NCBI RefSeq assembly: GCF_001039355.2
Contig: NW_019775401.1
Span: forward strand, 64,001-124,000
DNA: 60,000 bases
Reading direction: 5' to 3'
From: Lingula anatina
Lineage: Eukaryota > Brachiopoda > Lingulata > Lingulida > Lingulidae
Every line of letters begins with the position of its first letter. Within the stretch, counting starts at the first letter, position 1. Under the pieces are notes generated by a model. That model searched no databases, was not told the DNA's origin, and worked only from the letters and a program-made list of their open reading frames with translations. Below, one piece after another: positions 13,001 to 28,500 of this stretch. The position numbers and the translations under genes were made by a program.

Positions 13001-16000
13001 ATCAAAGCAGAACAGGTGATGTTCATGGGACATTAAACCCTCTATGTAATCAGCAGCACCTTTGAATTTACAACTCCCAGGCTTAATCACTCATGAAACA
13101 CAGAGCCAGAAGCATCAATGAACTGGATACCATTGCTTAATTGGGCTAAAAGATGTTACACAGCATTGCAGTGTGTTAGAGCATCGTTCATAAATCCTGG
13201 ACTTAAATAGGCAGAGAAGGGCGGCATTTTGACTCTCTTTGAGAAGAATTAGTCAACAGTTGTTGCCATTGTTCACCCTCTTAAGGTATTTGTTTGGTAT
13301 TGTAGACTCAAGGCAAAAGGTTGAAAAGGCTTTTGTGTTGTTATAGGACTGAAGGGGGGAAATGCCACAACCTTCATTGCATATGTAGAAAAAAGTTGAC
13401 CACTTGAGTCTACTGCTTATTTGCTAATCCCTCTGAATCCTGTCAATATTTGGCCTGCAACCCAGGGGATGGATGCAATGACACTGCATTATATCACAAA
13501 ATGTGGTTACATCAAGTGTCTGGGCCTGATTGCCTGTCAATAATATATACAAAATCCTGAAATATTTTTAAAAGGTTTATCCTCTACATTGAGTGTTAAA
13601 TCACTTTTGAACATTAGAGCAAAATAGGAAATTAAACCCTGGCGTCCTTGGAGAATTTCATAGCCTTTCACCCATGTCTCTGATTGCGTGATATAATAAG
13701 TAGAGTACAAACAAGGAATAGCTGTTGTTAAATCACCCATTTGACACCAGTACAAGACAGCCCTTGAAGAATAGGTGAGAGTAGCTCCTTGCTTGCATAC
13801 CAAAAAGATCAGGTGGAGTTTCCTAGATATCACGCTGTTTAGTTTGAGTCTAAAAAACATCACTTGTTTGAAATATCACAACTTTGCACACATTTAAGGG
13901 CATTGCAAGACAATTTTTTACAACATTTTGACTTTTATTTCCTTTTTATCAATACATTCCTTTTCCAGGGAGGGGGAACCATCGTGGCCTCGTTTTCAGA
14001 TCATTCCCTGTTACCAGAGGAGGCGGAGGCGTACTTCATATTTCAAGGGTCATCACAGCGTCACATCTGTGTAGGACAGCGGATTAACCCTCCCACATTA
14101 GAGGCAGTAATTCCAGGTCTGTACCAGCACTGTGATTTTTAAGTCAATTGTGATTTAATAGTCTTTTTACTTTGGCATTCTTTAACAGGTAAATTTGTAC
14201 AAGTTGAAGAAAACATGCACGTGTTTGCTTTGAGATGGAAACGTGACTTTTTAGGTGTGTGTTGCAGATGATGCCTAAATAAAATATTTGTCGTTGAATT
14301 TTTGGATGCAGGTTTAGAGTCACTTGTCTGGCTTTTGTCTGGAGGTAATTGTTCTTTAAAAAATGATAGATTTTTTGCAAGAACTCATTTCAGATTGCAG
14401 AAAATACCTTGCTACCTTCAGTGGAATTAGTCATCAGATGATGTGAATATTTTCTAACAGTAATTAGGCAGAGGTTCACCTGGCAGTTGGACCTGTCACA
14501 GGATTTCCCAGGGTACAGCAGCAGGTGTCCTGTACAGCCAGTCACTTTATATCATAACATGATGGGTCTGAGGGCTCTTTTTTATCATTAAGTTTTATGA
14601 TATTAAGCATGTTATTATAAAGCTCCAGAATCAATAACAAGGACATGTAACCAGTTTAACATTTTGAAAATACCTTCCAAGAAAAATTTTGAACCATTTT
14701 CAGAAAGCCATGAAAACTACATTCATCTACCCCTGCTCATCTTTTGGCTAATTCTTTCATTCTCCATTTCTGCAGTATAACATGTTCTTTTCAACCTTTG
14801 AACAACTGATACTTTAAACCTTCTTGGTGTCTGTAGGGCTACTTTGAATGTTACAGTAGTAATGTTAAAAAAATATGTGAATAATAAACAAGTAATCTTA
14901 AAGGTGTACATACACAAACACTGCTCTATGAAACAAGGTGGAAGCCTATGAGTTGGTGCACAAGTTTCCCTGCATCATTGTCCATTAACCAACTCAAATT
15001 TTGTACACAAATTGTGTTTGTAAACTTATTTGTTCATGATTAGGAATGTTCATGCACTGAGGTTTGACTGCACATTGACTTTCAGAACATACAAAAAAGT
15101 CACTGACACAAAGTCAATATACTTTAACTAACATGAGTCAATATCTGACCTTTGAGGGTAGTGCCGTTTGCCCAATACAGATCCATGCTTGCTATGTTTT
15201 CATTGAATACAGTATAATTGATTACTTTTTATTTCAGGGCAGGTAGACTTGACTTACCACTGACACATGTATAGCATTGACAGAGAGCATTGATTTTCTC
15301 AGTTCACTGACTTAAATGTATATGCTATTTAAAGACATCCAAGGCAGGGCAGTTTTATAGGCAGCTGGTCAACTCTTATTTCTGTGGCATTGGTAGAGTA
15401 ATTACAGAGATTCCTTACAGCTTCTGCCAGTGATAACAGGTTAACTCAGAACGAGTCAATAATATCTATTGTACTTTTGCAGGAATGACAACCTGTTTGC
15501 TCTGTTGAGTATCATGAGCAGCATTCATGAGCAGAGTTTTTACGTAAAATATGGCATTATAACCCTTTCTGCTTTTGATGATATTGAATCATAAGGAAAG
15601 GCAGCGGTAATATTGTTTTGTTAGATGATCATGAATCATGGTGTGCATGGCACACTTGTGATATTGGAGAGGATTACAAGGTATCTCATCTGTGTATGAA
15701 TATTTTATTGTACCATATTTGTTTGCCTCTCATCAAGTGCCTGGCTGATTATTTGGGCAGATCATTATGGCAGGAGTTTCAGGTGAGCCATGTGCATGTT
15801 CTGTTGCAAGTTATTTAAGAGTATTATATATACGTTATAATTACTGACAACATCTTTTCTTCTAGAACACGACAAGTCCGAGGTGGTCCAGCTCAGTATC
15901 TGTTTGTGCCAAAATGGAGAACCCAGCAAGACAATCGCAACAAGTGACTTCCTCTATCTCTATGATTCTGCATACTATATGGCCCAATTTTTAATGGAGA

Positions 16001-16526
16001 GTGTGTACAATCCTAATGCACTGGAGAGTTTAGAAGGGATCAAATCTGAACATTTTGACTTGACTAATGAAGTTCTGTCCACATTGGATGACCGGTTGAC
16101 CAAGGCCTTTGAGCACTTACATGTACCGGATACTTGGAATTTACTTGGATTTCCTGACGAAGGTATGTTCTTTATACATTTTATATATTAATTGAATGGC
16201 TCGTGATAAAAAAATGTTAGTTCTTCCACTGTGTCTGAAGAAATGTAAATGTAAAATAATACTGGGATCTGATAGAAATGTGTAATGCTGAATAGAACAA
16301 CATGGCATCAGACAGACCAGTCCTACGTAGCACTGGCAAGCATCATTGAGAAATCAATATGGTGAGACACTGGAGTTGGGTGTGGTTAGGACAGTTGATT
16401 ACTCTGATTGTTTGCTTGGTCAAGGTAAATAGTTGCATTGTCTATGGTTGCTGATGAGGTATAGCATTCTGGTTTGTTTACACCTATTTTTGTTTGTTAT
16501 GTATGGTCAGTTGAAACATGCATTAT

Positions 16527-16575
<49 letters not shown>

Positions 16576-19500
16576 TTTTAGTTGTTGTTTTTCTCAAACT
16601 ATACAGATTGCTAAGAAATTAACTTTCAGCAATGAATAATGTGTCAAAATCTCATAATCTTTCCACACTGTTTGCTTGAGGAGGGCATCCGAGTAAAAAA
16701 GAAAACTTCCTGACTGATGGAAAAGTAATGAGCTACATTTTCGTGTTACTAGTGCCTGTTAATTAGCACCAGTTGGCTGTGGTAAGGCGTTCTTATTAAA
16801 GGGTAGATTGGATTTTTTAGAAAGTTTAAATTCACTTGGTTTATTCTGATATGTACACTGTCGGAAATAAGAACAGGAAAGAGATGTCTTAAAATGCCGA
16901 GTTTTTTCTTTTCTGGGAAAAACTGTATTACGTTAGTTTTTTTATTCCAGTTGTAGACTACATTGAAGACAAGCCCAGCATGTATCTTCAGCTCAGTCTG
17001 TGCTTTTGTGTTTTGCTGTTTACTCCTGTGGTGCCCAAGGAGTCTGTTCAGGCTGTGGCGGGATTGAATTGGTCATCTGTGTGTTTAGACTACTAAATAA
17101 CTCCAAGTCTGTTTGGATGAAATCTATGTAAGATAAAATCATTACAGAAGACCAGGTTCATTGAGCAGGAACCAAATGTCCAAGGCTAAATGGTGTCTGT
17201 GAGTGTGGAGGATGAGGTAACACAAAGATCCTATCACTTCACATCACAGGCATTAATATCTTTTCCCCTGATCATGTCTCATAGACCTGATTGATTAGAT
17301 CAGTCGAGCTGCGTTTTAGTTTTATTTCAGTTTTAAGTTGGAGCTGGTCTGAACAGACCTCTACTAGAAAGAAAAAAGTTGTTACTCCGCAGACACCTGG
17401 TGTTTATAGTATCTTCAATGAGGAGTATCATTACAACTTGAAGCCAGCAGCTCCCAGAGTGAAACCAGAGGAAACTAGCTGATATTTCAGAACTAGGTTT
17501 AAAATTGTCTGTGAAGGCTATAGGTATGGTACAGGAAGTTGGCTGTTCTTTTAAGGTCTTTAAAGGTGTCTGGGGTGGAAATGAACAGGAAAACCAGGGA
17601 GTAAACATTTCAGGAAATTTTGGAATTTGACAAATTTGTAAAATCTGATCTAAACTTAAAGAATTAGAGAGATTTGTTAGTTGTGTAGTGAGTAACCATA
17701 ATCAGCAGGAGACGCTGAAATTCTCACTTTAGGGTAAGCCCTCAGAAGGTTATACTGGAATATTTGTATGTCCAAAAAGATAATTGTTAACTGAAAATAA
17801 GTGTGATTATTGATCTTGAAGATGTAGATGGTTTATTAGGCAAAACCAATCTCTTTCAGTATAGTCAAATGCTTATGAGATAATTTAGATTGTCTACAGA
17901 AAATGTGAAATATTTCTTTGTTATCCCTCGATTTTAATTGATTGGATAAGAAATGCTATTTGACTGAAACAGATAACATGCTCTAGTAATTCCAGAATGT
18001 GATCACTGTCTGGTTATTAGGTAACCATTTCTTACTATTATGTTAGTGAGGTGTCAACAGTTTGATGAGTCATAGGTAAGGTCATTGGTACCAGATCTGG
18101 CAGATTGGTCTGTCACTTTGGGCCCCCAGGCTTTGGGAATGTACAGCCATGTTCTGTCTGCCCAGTGTATAATGTGTGTCTGTGCATGTTTTTTAACCAG
18201 TGGGTCTTCTGAATGTTTAGATGAGAAATGTTTTTCCTGCTGGGTGTTTCTTGATAAGCTACTAAGATAATCAGAAGTCTTGTGTTCTTTGTGGTTTTTA
18301 CCAGAGCTCAGTGGTCATTATGCACTTTAGAAGTTACCCTTTGCAATGTCTGCTAATTGTGCCCAGTTTTTCAGCCTAAGTTGGTCAAATTAGTGGTATT
18401 TCTTTGTTTCTAAACTGATATATTGAAAAGTAAAAATGATTGAATCCCATTATAGAAACCAAGACATAAGAAAAACCTTCATGCAAAGGCAGTAGTTCAC
18501 TTGGACATCAGATCCATAGTCCATCTAAAGATAAATAAATGTTTAAGAGCTGGTTTACGCAATAGGTTTGCATTTCATTTCACATGAAAAGACTTAAGAG
18601 TCAAAATGGAGGAATTGTTTGTCTGGAGGGTAGAATATCCAGGTTGTACATAGTCCAATCACATCTTTGGTGAAGGGTCACAGTGTGACATAATTATAAT
18701 AGCAAGGAGCATGTTCTGTCAACCATAGTAATTCAAAGTGACCATGAAATAGGAAAAGGCACACAATAATAAGAAGGTCATCTGGGGCTGCCAGAAGAAT
18801 TTCTTAGTAATATTATATAGTTAAGTGTAGGGTAGGCACTGTGGACTTTTGCTCTTTCTCATTTTCTTTTCTCGTAAAGGACCAGTAGAACCAAGGTCAG
18901 GCTATGTCATATGAATATGATGTAGAATGTTTGAGGCGCCAGCTTTGGACTTTTATACATCCTCATTTTCTTTTATTTTCTTTCCTTGACTCACACAGAA
19001 CCAAGGCCGAGGGAGACCCTGCTGCATTTCAGTGCTCGTCTGGGACTGAAACAGTTCACCACATTCCTGTTGGATAAGCCAGGCAGTGAGGATGCACTGC
19101 AGCTGCCCAACAGACAGAACAAGCTTCCAAGAGATTTAGCTCAGGAATCAGACATGGAGGGATTTGCAGACTTATTTACTGAGTAAGTACACATATGTAT
19201 AATAATAATATTGATAAAAATATATGCAGACATATAATTGAATTGTGCAATTGGTGTGTTTGGTTATTTATCATATTTGTTATTGGCAGGTCATGATTCA
19301 CTGTTTTCATGATAGAATCAGGAGTTCATTGATTGAAAATGAAAAATTGTTCTTTGGCATGCAGTCTACCATTCATAAGTAATTAACTTCCAAGAATGCC
19401 CAAGCAGGGCTATGCTATAATTCAATTAGAATTATGAATAAGTTTAATTTAGAGAAAGACAAGTCTGCAAGTATTTCACACAGTCTCGAATGAAGGTTAG

Positions 19501-22500
19501 ATAAAATACAAATATACATGCAGTTCATAGTTTATATATGGACACATTGTGTTTTTCTAGTGCCTCCCATTCATCACTGAGGATTTGCAGAAATTAGAAT
19601 GGGGACATAAAGCAAATCCCTAATGTGCCCTGAATTCTCACAATGACTTCATCATGTAGATGTTGTTGAAAATAGATTCCAACTGATTGTGTGTTTGATG
19701 AGTCTACAAAGCAGACTTAGCTTCATATTCTGGCTGGTTTTGTTGGACTTGGACAGAAAGTCAACACAGCTTTCACATCAGTATTTACTGTGTAAATTCC
19801 CACCCATGAATATTCCAGCCATTAATACAATTGCTATAAATCACTCAGTCTTACAGATCTCCTTTTGTGTTTTTTCGAGCATGCATTAGAAATGTGCTGC
19901 ACATGTGATTGAGAAAAAATATTATGTTAAAAGCATTTGCCTGAAAATGAGTGCCTCTGCTCCAGGAAGAGCAGAAAAAAAGAAAAAGTTTTTGTTACTG
20001 CAGCAGCTTTCCTTTAAATGACACTGAGTGAAAAGTTAAAAGATACCACTGGTGAATTTAGATGTTCAGGTACTGATATGACAGAGATATGCAATTAGTC
20101 TTTGTTAATGTATAATGAGTTCTTGTCTATGTCAGGCCAGAGGACATCCCATACATAGAAATGCAATTGATATTAATGCAGAAATGAAATATTGATGATT
20201 GGACTTGTTTTGCCAATTATTATGAATTGGATGTAAGGCACCTTAAAGTATGATCTCCAAAAAAAGTGTTGCTTGAGAAATGACCTTAATCTGAGGACCA
20301 GTGATGCAAGGGAAGGTGGGTGGTTCCTGAGAAATAATTCAGATTCATTACCAGGTTAATACTAGAATATTCCAGATGGTTTTGATAAAAAATGACCACC
20401 TTTAATCCTTATCATGCAAATGAATAATTAAGCACAGTATCCCACAGTGTTATACTGACTTGTAATTACCTGGCTTAGTAAGTATAGAGGTAGTGCGCAG
20501 ATCTAGAACTCTTTTACCTGTACAAAGGTGCTACATACTTGTCAAATACAGTGGATGTATAAGGAATGGTTTTTCAATAGATTGCGGGTGAAAATAATAT
20601 TCTATAGGTCTCCAGAGACAGGAACAAGCAAAGGCAAAAGGAATTTTACAAGAGATATTGGAAGTGAAAAAGGAAGTATTAAGGGAAATTTACTGAGGAT
20701 TTTTAATATTGTGATGAATCTTATTTGGAAGATGAAGACAATATTGTAAATACACATAAATGGATGAAGGATGTATCATTACTCAGAACAGAAATATCTA
20801 GGGATTTATTCCACACCAAATATATATTCCTGTGGAAGCATTATTACTGGGTAAGTGGAAGCTCTATAAGTGTATTTGCTCTCTGGTCTGATTAATTTGT
20901 GGACCAGTTGAGGTAGTTTTGGACTGATGGTTTTTGTTTCCATGGAGTCATTTAATGAGGTAAGTATGCTTCAGTCTTCTGCTATATAATTATGCAGTTC
21001 TTCTAGTTTGTGTAGACTGCTATATATATACATCCTCTGCACACAGCCATCAAAAAGTACTGCAAATTCTTATCAAGTACATAAAAAAATTCAGGTGCTA
21101 GTATATATATGTGTGTTTGCAAAAAGTTTTTGGTTCAGTTTTGTGTATAAAACTTAGGAGGACACTTTTAAAAGAAGACATGTAAGTCATAGGAGGTCTT
21201 AACTGATATTCTCCAGATTAAAAGACAAACTGAGGCTACTTTGTAAACAAATCAAAATGTACAAGAAAAACAAGAAAATGTTGATGATAAGCCACTGCTG
21301 TGTTGATACCTACCACCACTGAATGATTTATATTACGATATACTGAAATGAAGAAACTATATTTTAGGAGTCTTCAATACCTGTGCACTTTCTAAGATTA
21401 TAGTAAAGGTATCCTATCTGGGATATTCCTGTCAAATCCAATTTTCCTTGAAAGAAAATTAATTTACTCCTCACAAATCATTGCTCAACCTATTTCTTTT
21501 CTTGAGTTTGATGTTATATTCCATATTTATTTAAATTTAGTTCTAAATGTTTCCCATAACTTTAAGACTGCCATTTCTTCCTGTAGCTCAATATGCCAAC
21601 AATATAAGTTTTCACATTGTCCAAATCATTGATGAGTAAGCCATTTTACTTGCTTGGGAATTTAGGATAAACTTGAGTTCAGATTTCAAGTCCATTCCCT
21701 TCAGTGATGCTCTTTTTGATCCATTCTTGTGCTTCCCTACTTCAAGAAACTGAAAAATCTTTACTTCTCTTTTTATGAAAACTAAGGTGGTCAGATGAAG
21801 AAAGTATAGTTAGAACCAGAATTCCCAATGTTACTGGTTCACAAAACATGTTCCCTAAGTTGTTTTTATAATGGCAGCATTTTTAAATGAGTTGTTTCCC
21901 TTTTCCATTCTAGTTACAATAAACATGATATAGTTCAGTGGGATACAGGCCGAGTGCAGACACAGTCCACTCTGTTCAGGAGACATGAGCATGGAGGGGC
22001 CACTGTCAGTAGGAATGTCAGGGAATCCATGAAATCTGTTGGTGAGTACACTAAATCTATGAGAGCCAGGCTCACCTGAGCATATTTTTTTATGCAAAAG
22101 TGATTTTGAGATATCAGATTGGTATGGGTTCTGATCGAGTCTATTCAAGAATTCCTTATATATAATGGGTGAGTTCAACTTAAACTAGTTTAGAAAAGAT
22201 TGTAAAATTAAAGTTTGTATATATGGGTAAATGGATTAGGTTGTTGCAATGTATTGGAAGTAGATTTATAAGGTGATTGTGATGGAATTTGTGTATCGTA
22301 AATAATTTGAACTTGAACTTTGCAACTTGCTGCGTTGGCCTGGTCTTATGTAAGTAGGCAGAATCATTAATTAATTGTGACCTTGAATCCTATGCAAGCA
22401 GCTCTGGTGATTTATAAATGTGTTTTTAACTGGACGTTGTTTTTAATGTGTCCAGGTTAGGTCTTACATTATGTCACAGACTACCTCAAGATGGGCAATA

Positions 22501-25500
22501 TAAAATCACTGTGGTGACTGGTGTACTACTTTGTATACAGGGAAATAGCCATATACTGACCCTTTATCTATAGTGAAGGTACACCAGCCTCATTCTGCCA
22601 GAGATTGCAGTAGGTGTGCTGTGGTAGGTGTCAAAGTCACATGCTAAATAAAACACAGCAGACAGGTGCCTGTAGAATTTTCTGAAAGGAAGTAAACTAA
22701 ATGGCCCTCCCAAACTATTCAACAGCTTTACTGCTATTTCCACAGGTTTTTATAGTTCTTCTGCTGCCTCTGCACACCTTACAAATTTCCACACAACCCA
22801 CCAATATTCTGGACAACACTACTAACATATTTCGATTCTGTACGTGCATGCAGGTTTCCAACTCGGTATATCTGACTAGGGCCAGCAAATGAAATATTTG
22901 CTGATTGCAAAAGATATAAACATTGACATTGACTAAGAAGATTAAAAAATAAACTGGGGGGGTGTATATATATAAGTGGTTTCATGGGAAATTCAGAACT
23001 TGTGCTGAAGTAATATATGCTAGTGTGATCCATGAAAATATAGAGTAATACAAATATTTGAACAAAGAGAGAGGTAAGCATTCACATGTGTGAGCTGATC
23101 TTTTACTTGTGGTTTGAGCAGTCTGTGGTGAATGTATGATAGTGAAAACTTATTTGTTGGCAATACCATCTGCTTTGGTTCTATATATTGTCTTCTTAAT
23201 CCCAGGGGAATTGATGTTAGTTCTTTTGGGAAAAACTATGGGCATTCTGTTCAATAACAAAACTTGGGTATCTCAATTTCAGTCCAATATGGAATGTGAA
23301 TAACATAATTACAATAATAATAGTAAGAACACATAGTACTTGACATAGATATATAAGAGATAGGAGCTTTAACATAACCAGTCTTTCTACGTTAAATTTC
23401 AGTATTTTACTGCTTATATGAGTAAGGTATTATTAGAACATATGGAATTATAGAGATTTCATCAAAAGAAAATATTGAATTTTGGCCACGTCTGGATGTT
23501 ATGCTGTTGGGAAGAGGAGGCAGGTGTTTCCTGCCTTTCACCTTAGGCATTACTTGTCATGAGGCTTAGCTTGCCCAGCTATTTACACACGCCTTTGACT
23601 CTGAAAAAAATAAAAATTGTAATTCTACACGGTGTACAGAGGACAATATGGCACCACGTAGACACATTCTACACAGGCTCAGTGGAGAATGAAATCCTCT
23701 GTTTGTCTGTCCATTGTGCTTGTTATTTACCTGCATTGATGCTATCTAAACAACAGTGGACTGAGAATAATCAGCAGGTTAGACTGTGTTAGTGACTCGA
23801 GGGGCTCCGGTGCAGTGTGGCAGTGGCTGCAGTACAGTCTACCAGCCAGCCAGTCAGTCAGTCAATACAAAGTAGAGGAGTGTGTGACTGCCATATATAA
23901 CAGCCTAGTCTGTGGTAGTTGATCTAGGAGGGGGAAGTAAAGATGGTGATCAGATAAATCTCCTCTGTGATGCATAATATTCCTGACAGAAGCGTCATCA
24001 AGTCATGCTACAGGACCCTATCCACTAGTTGACTAGCTCACCTGGATGGAGGAATTCTCAGAGTTGTCACCTGTTTGGTTAAGTCAGGAGCGTAGGTGTG
24101 CCCAAGTTACCTGTCATCCCTGAGCCGAGCAAAAACTGCCATTTCATTCTTTAAGCACAGCACTCTCTAGTCACTGTAACGGATAGCTAAATAGCATGTG
24201 CTTTATTTTTCTGGATTGGATTTAATTGCGAACGTTGTCTGCACTCAACAGGCTGTTTGATGAACAATTACACCTACGCAGATAAAGTAATACTTGATGT
24301 AGAGCTGCGGCGGGGAAGCTAGATTAGCTAGGGTTTTGCAGGAAGTCATTGGATTTTAATACATAATAACCGAGTTGGGCTGAGACATTTTAAGGTCTGG
24401 ATGTATAGACTCAACAACCGACAACTGATAAAGAAATACTTGCTGTTGAATATAACATGGATGCTGATATAGGAGCCAGTAGTAGTGGGGATGACGATGT
24501 TTTTGACTCTGGAGGTGGGTACATAATGTTTTTGTAATAAACCATCAAATGAACAGCAGTTTGTCCACACATACACATACATGCACATTTATTGATTTAA
24601 AAGCGAGGTGGCTTGCACACATCAACACTGTATACTCATATCAGTTATATAGGGCTGATCTGTTTTGGTGTGGCATTTAGATTACACAGAATCTTCTAGT
24701 TTCTAGAGAACATGAAATTTTGTCCACAGATCATAACAGTAGCATATTTGTAGTTCATCGTTGAGTTTGATGCCAACGTGGCCCAATGATGGTATGTTGT
24801 TTCTTACTCATTAGTGTCTATTCATATGATTATCTCATTTAATTATAGCACTGCAGTTGTACGTGGGGTGATTCGACAGAACATCCACATATTTAAGCCC
24901 TATAATTTATGCTTAAAGCAGGAACAGCGTGACTGTAATAATAGTGTTGTACATTCATCATGTTTTACCAGCATTGGATATATAATGAAAGAGTTATACA
25001 TGTATAGACACATTTGATGGGTGTGGCTAACACGTATGTTCAATTGGGATCTGTGCAGTTGGAAGTTTGTTTAGACCCAAAAAACACACAGTGGCAGGAA
25101 ATTGAGAGTTTTGTGTAAATAGAGAACCCCATCTTGTACCTAGTTTCTTTTACATTTACTTGGAAAGACTGAAGCACTTACTGAAAGCCTGTCTATTCAT
25201 GATCAAAGGCTGCTGTTCAGAGAAAACCTTTAAGGTTTCTTTTAACCCCAAACGTCAATAATTTCTCATACTGATAATCTCTTCTAGATCAATTGAAAGT
25301 GCAAAAAAATAGTCTGGGAGGAAGTCTTGGCATGCATTTGAAAAACGTAAAATGTGTAACCGTATCTACTGGTCACTGGTCTGCATCTCCTGCTGGCAGG
25401 GTCTGAAGTGTTCAGTATTCATGTGGTTACATTTTTCCCTTGTGGCACACAGCAAATTCCAGCTGTGAAAAGGATGCACATGTGAGACTACAATGCTTCT

Positions 25501-28500
25501 CAAGATAACTGTGTTTATGGTACTCAAATCAATAGTGCATTGTATGTGTACACTTCCAAACATTGTGAAGTCAACAGTGTTCAATTTAGAAAATAAGGAT
25601 AAAAGCTATGTTTGTCTTAGTAGTAGTTCTGTTTTTTAATTATCATCATTAATGTGCCTAGAACATAAAGTCAGACTTTCCCATTCCCTTTTTCTTTTTC
25701 AAGATGAAATGATCATTAATCACAGTGCAGAATTTCTAATTGTAAATCCTGCTCTTTTGGTTTTTAAAATTTACATGCCTAGACTTATGCTGGTTCTCAG
25801 TTTCCAGAAATTTGAATGAAAGCCCCTATTTTAAGCTGATGGTTTGAGTTATTATATCTTCCCCATGGTGCAGGTGCTACAATAATACAGATGGGAAATT
25901 TTGCTGATGTGGTTTGAATCCAGGTATTATAATTCATCCCTTTCCTGATTAGAGTGTTATTCTGTGTCTCTGGCAGCTGATTGAAAAATGAAACAATTAC
26001 AGAATGGATAGATTTCCTGAGAGAATAAAAAATGATGAAACCGAATGAGCTGCTGCGTAATGTGAGGTCTGGTGATGTGAGCTCATTATAGAGATGAAAT
26101 TTAATTTCAGTTTCAATTTTATTAGCTATGTAAATCATGAAAAGTGATAACAGCTATTCATAAATTAAAGTGTTTTTTTTCTCCAAATTATAAGTTCTCC
26201 AAATGCCTGGTTTTTGAGAAGGCTGAACAATTCATGTGTGGCATAGATGACATGGACATGTTATGGGGGACATCTTGCCTTCTAAAGCCACATGAAATAT
26301 TTATTCAAATGTAATATTCATGGTGGCACAGTGTAGTATGACTTGTTATCCCGTATTACGTAGGCATCCACCCAAGTTCTTTGTTGGGTAATATGTTCAT
26401 ATTGTTATGGATAACAAGTGTGGACTGAGAATGAGCAGCACATTTTCTTTCTTTCATATCTTTCTATAACATTTGGATTGAAGGTGGTAGGGGAGTGGTG
26501 GAAATATTTGTTCTCTGCTTTTAATGTAAAGCGAGGAAAACAAAGGTGTTTTGTTGCTGGAGGTTGGTAAACTGTACTCGGGTAAAACAGGAGTCAAAGG
26601 CTTCAAGTTTCAGAGCCTGTTATTTAATAAAAGAGCAGATATATCTGCACAAAATGGTTGGGAATTTACCAATGGTATATGTGAGTGAAATGAAAAATCA
26701 TATGTAAATGGAAAGAAGAACAATTTTAACATGATAGATAAGGTCAATTTAAATTGTAAATATCCTTGTCCTGCCACATTTCCTCATAAAGAAGGATCAT
26801 TTACTGCAGAATAAAACACATCATCTGAAGCAGCCACTTGTTCGACACAACATTAGACATCCATTTTGCATAAGTCCAGACTTGTAACCACGGTATAGTA
26901 AACTTTCTGTGCCTGAACATGAAAATTATGAACCTCTTGGAGGCGGGCACCAAGCTATATATCACATAGCTTCATTACTGGGACCTCCCTGCTTCCCTGC
27001 AGCCTGCAACTATGAAGTGGTCATTTAAAAGATGGACATCTCTGCTTTGACAATGGGCAGTTTGGGGACAAATTATGGCCTGCTGGCTATCAGATGGAGA
27101 AGATAGGAGATGTTCTGTGAAGAAGGGAATTACAGAGATAGGAACATGGTGTGAAGAGATGGACACCTCATTTGATATGGACAGTCAGGAAATGATGACT
27201 CTTACGCTGGAATTTTGTTCTTTTTGATACGGTGATAAAGGGCAAGGGAGATGTTTTCTTTTGTCATGATTTATGAAAGTATTACCTTTCCTTGTTGCTC
27301 AAACTGTAATAAAAGTAACAGCATACTATAATACAAATACATAAATATCTGAATTAAAGTAACAGCATACTATAATACAAATACATAAATATCTGAAATA
27401 ATTCCCCCCCCCCACCCCATATTCTTAATTTTCCAACAGACTCCTGAAAATTGAAATAACAACACTGAATTATTGTGTAAACAATTCTTTTTACTAACCT
27501 AGGGTGGCCTGATAGTGTATCCAGTTTCAGAAAAAAAATATTTCTCATTTACTTTATACATAAAAAAATAAGTAAAAGTATACAGGCAATTTTCTTAATG
27601 GAATTTCTGTGCCCTTGGGATATGTTAAGCTGAATGAGAAAAATTATTGGGTGAATTTTTCACATGGCCAGGTAAAGCATTGAGTGGATTGTATTATAAT
27701 TGCAGTGAAGTATGATGGCATGCTGGGTAACATTATCAGTATTTAGAGGTGAACTCCCTTTTCCATACAATATTGCCAGATTGCATGAATATTATGCTTC
27801 ACTAGAATTGGGACACAGAAGTGGACGTAAGATAACATGTCCTAGTGGTGCAGATATAATGTAAAATGTTTTATTTAAATGATAGAAGAATTTTTGATAT
27901 TCAGACGTTTTACTATGTTGTATACTTCTCTTTATTATAAAACATATGAAGTATTGGGCAGGATTTAATAGGTTGGTTTTGACATACTTTAAACTTTTGG
28001 AACACAAGATTGAAATGAGCAATTTGTTTAAATAAAAGTCTAACAATTACCTGACGTGTGTTTTCCTCACAAGAAGTGGAATAAATATCAAATGATATTC
28101 TCAGTGAGATAAAAGTGGAAATGTACTTGATGGTCTAGGATGACAAGTTAAGGTATTGAGGTCTAGGTTTATTTATAAAATATAAAACCATAGTGTGCAT
28201 GCATGCCCCTGGAAACCCCTGCAAAGAGGTTTTTTCTTCATAGCATTGGGATAGAATTGAGAGCTTTTAAATTAAGAATCCCCTCTGAACAGAAGGAATT
28301 TGGTGTTGTGTGCTGCGACTTTGTATATGTGACCTCAGCAGGTGAAGCTGTTTGGGAATTTTAATGGAGTGGAGGTTAGAATTTAAAACTGCAGATTTTC
28401 ATGTCGACACCAGGCTTTTATTAAATGTTAATTTTTTCTGTATGTGCCTAGATTTTGAAATGAAGTAATAAAGTGGAAGGCAAATTGGACTGTTCATGTG

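Noticed and set aside
17291-17482. ORF after a good acceptor-like TTTTATTTCAG in intron 4
   Set aside because: The open frame begins upstream of the acceptor; there is no usable donor with compatible phase, and exon 4 to exon 5 already joins perfectly with homology on both sides.
20528-20749. Possible extra exon reading SPETGTSKGK in intron 5
   Set aside because: The frame fits the phase of exon 5, but the acceptor region lacks a pyrimidine tract and no good donor gives the phase needed next. The exon at 21914-22041 satisfies all constraints instead.
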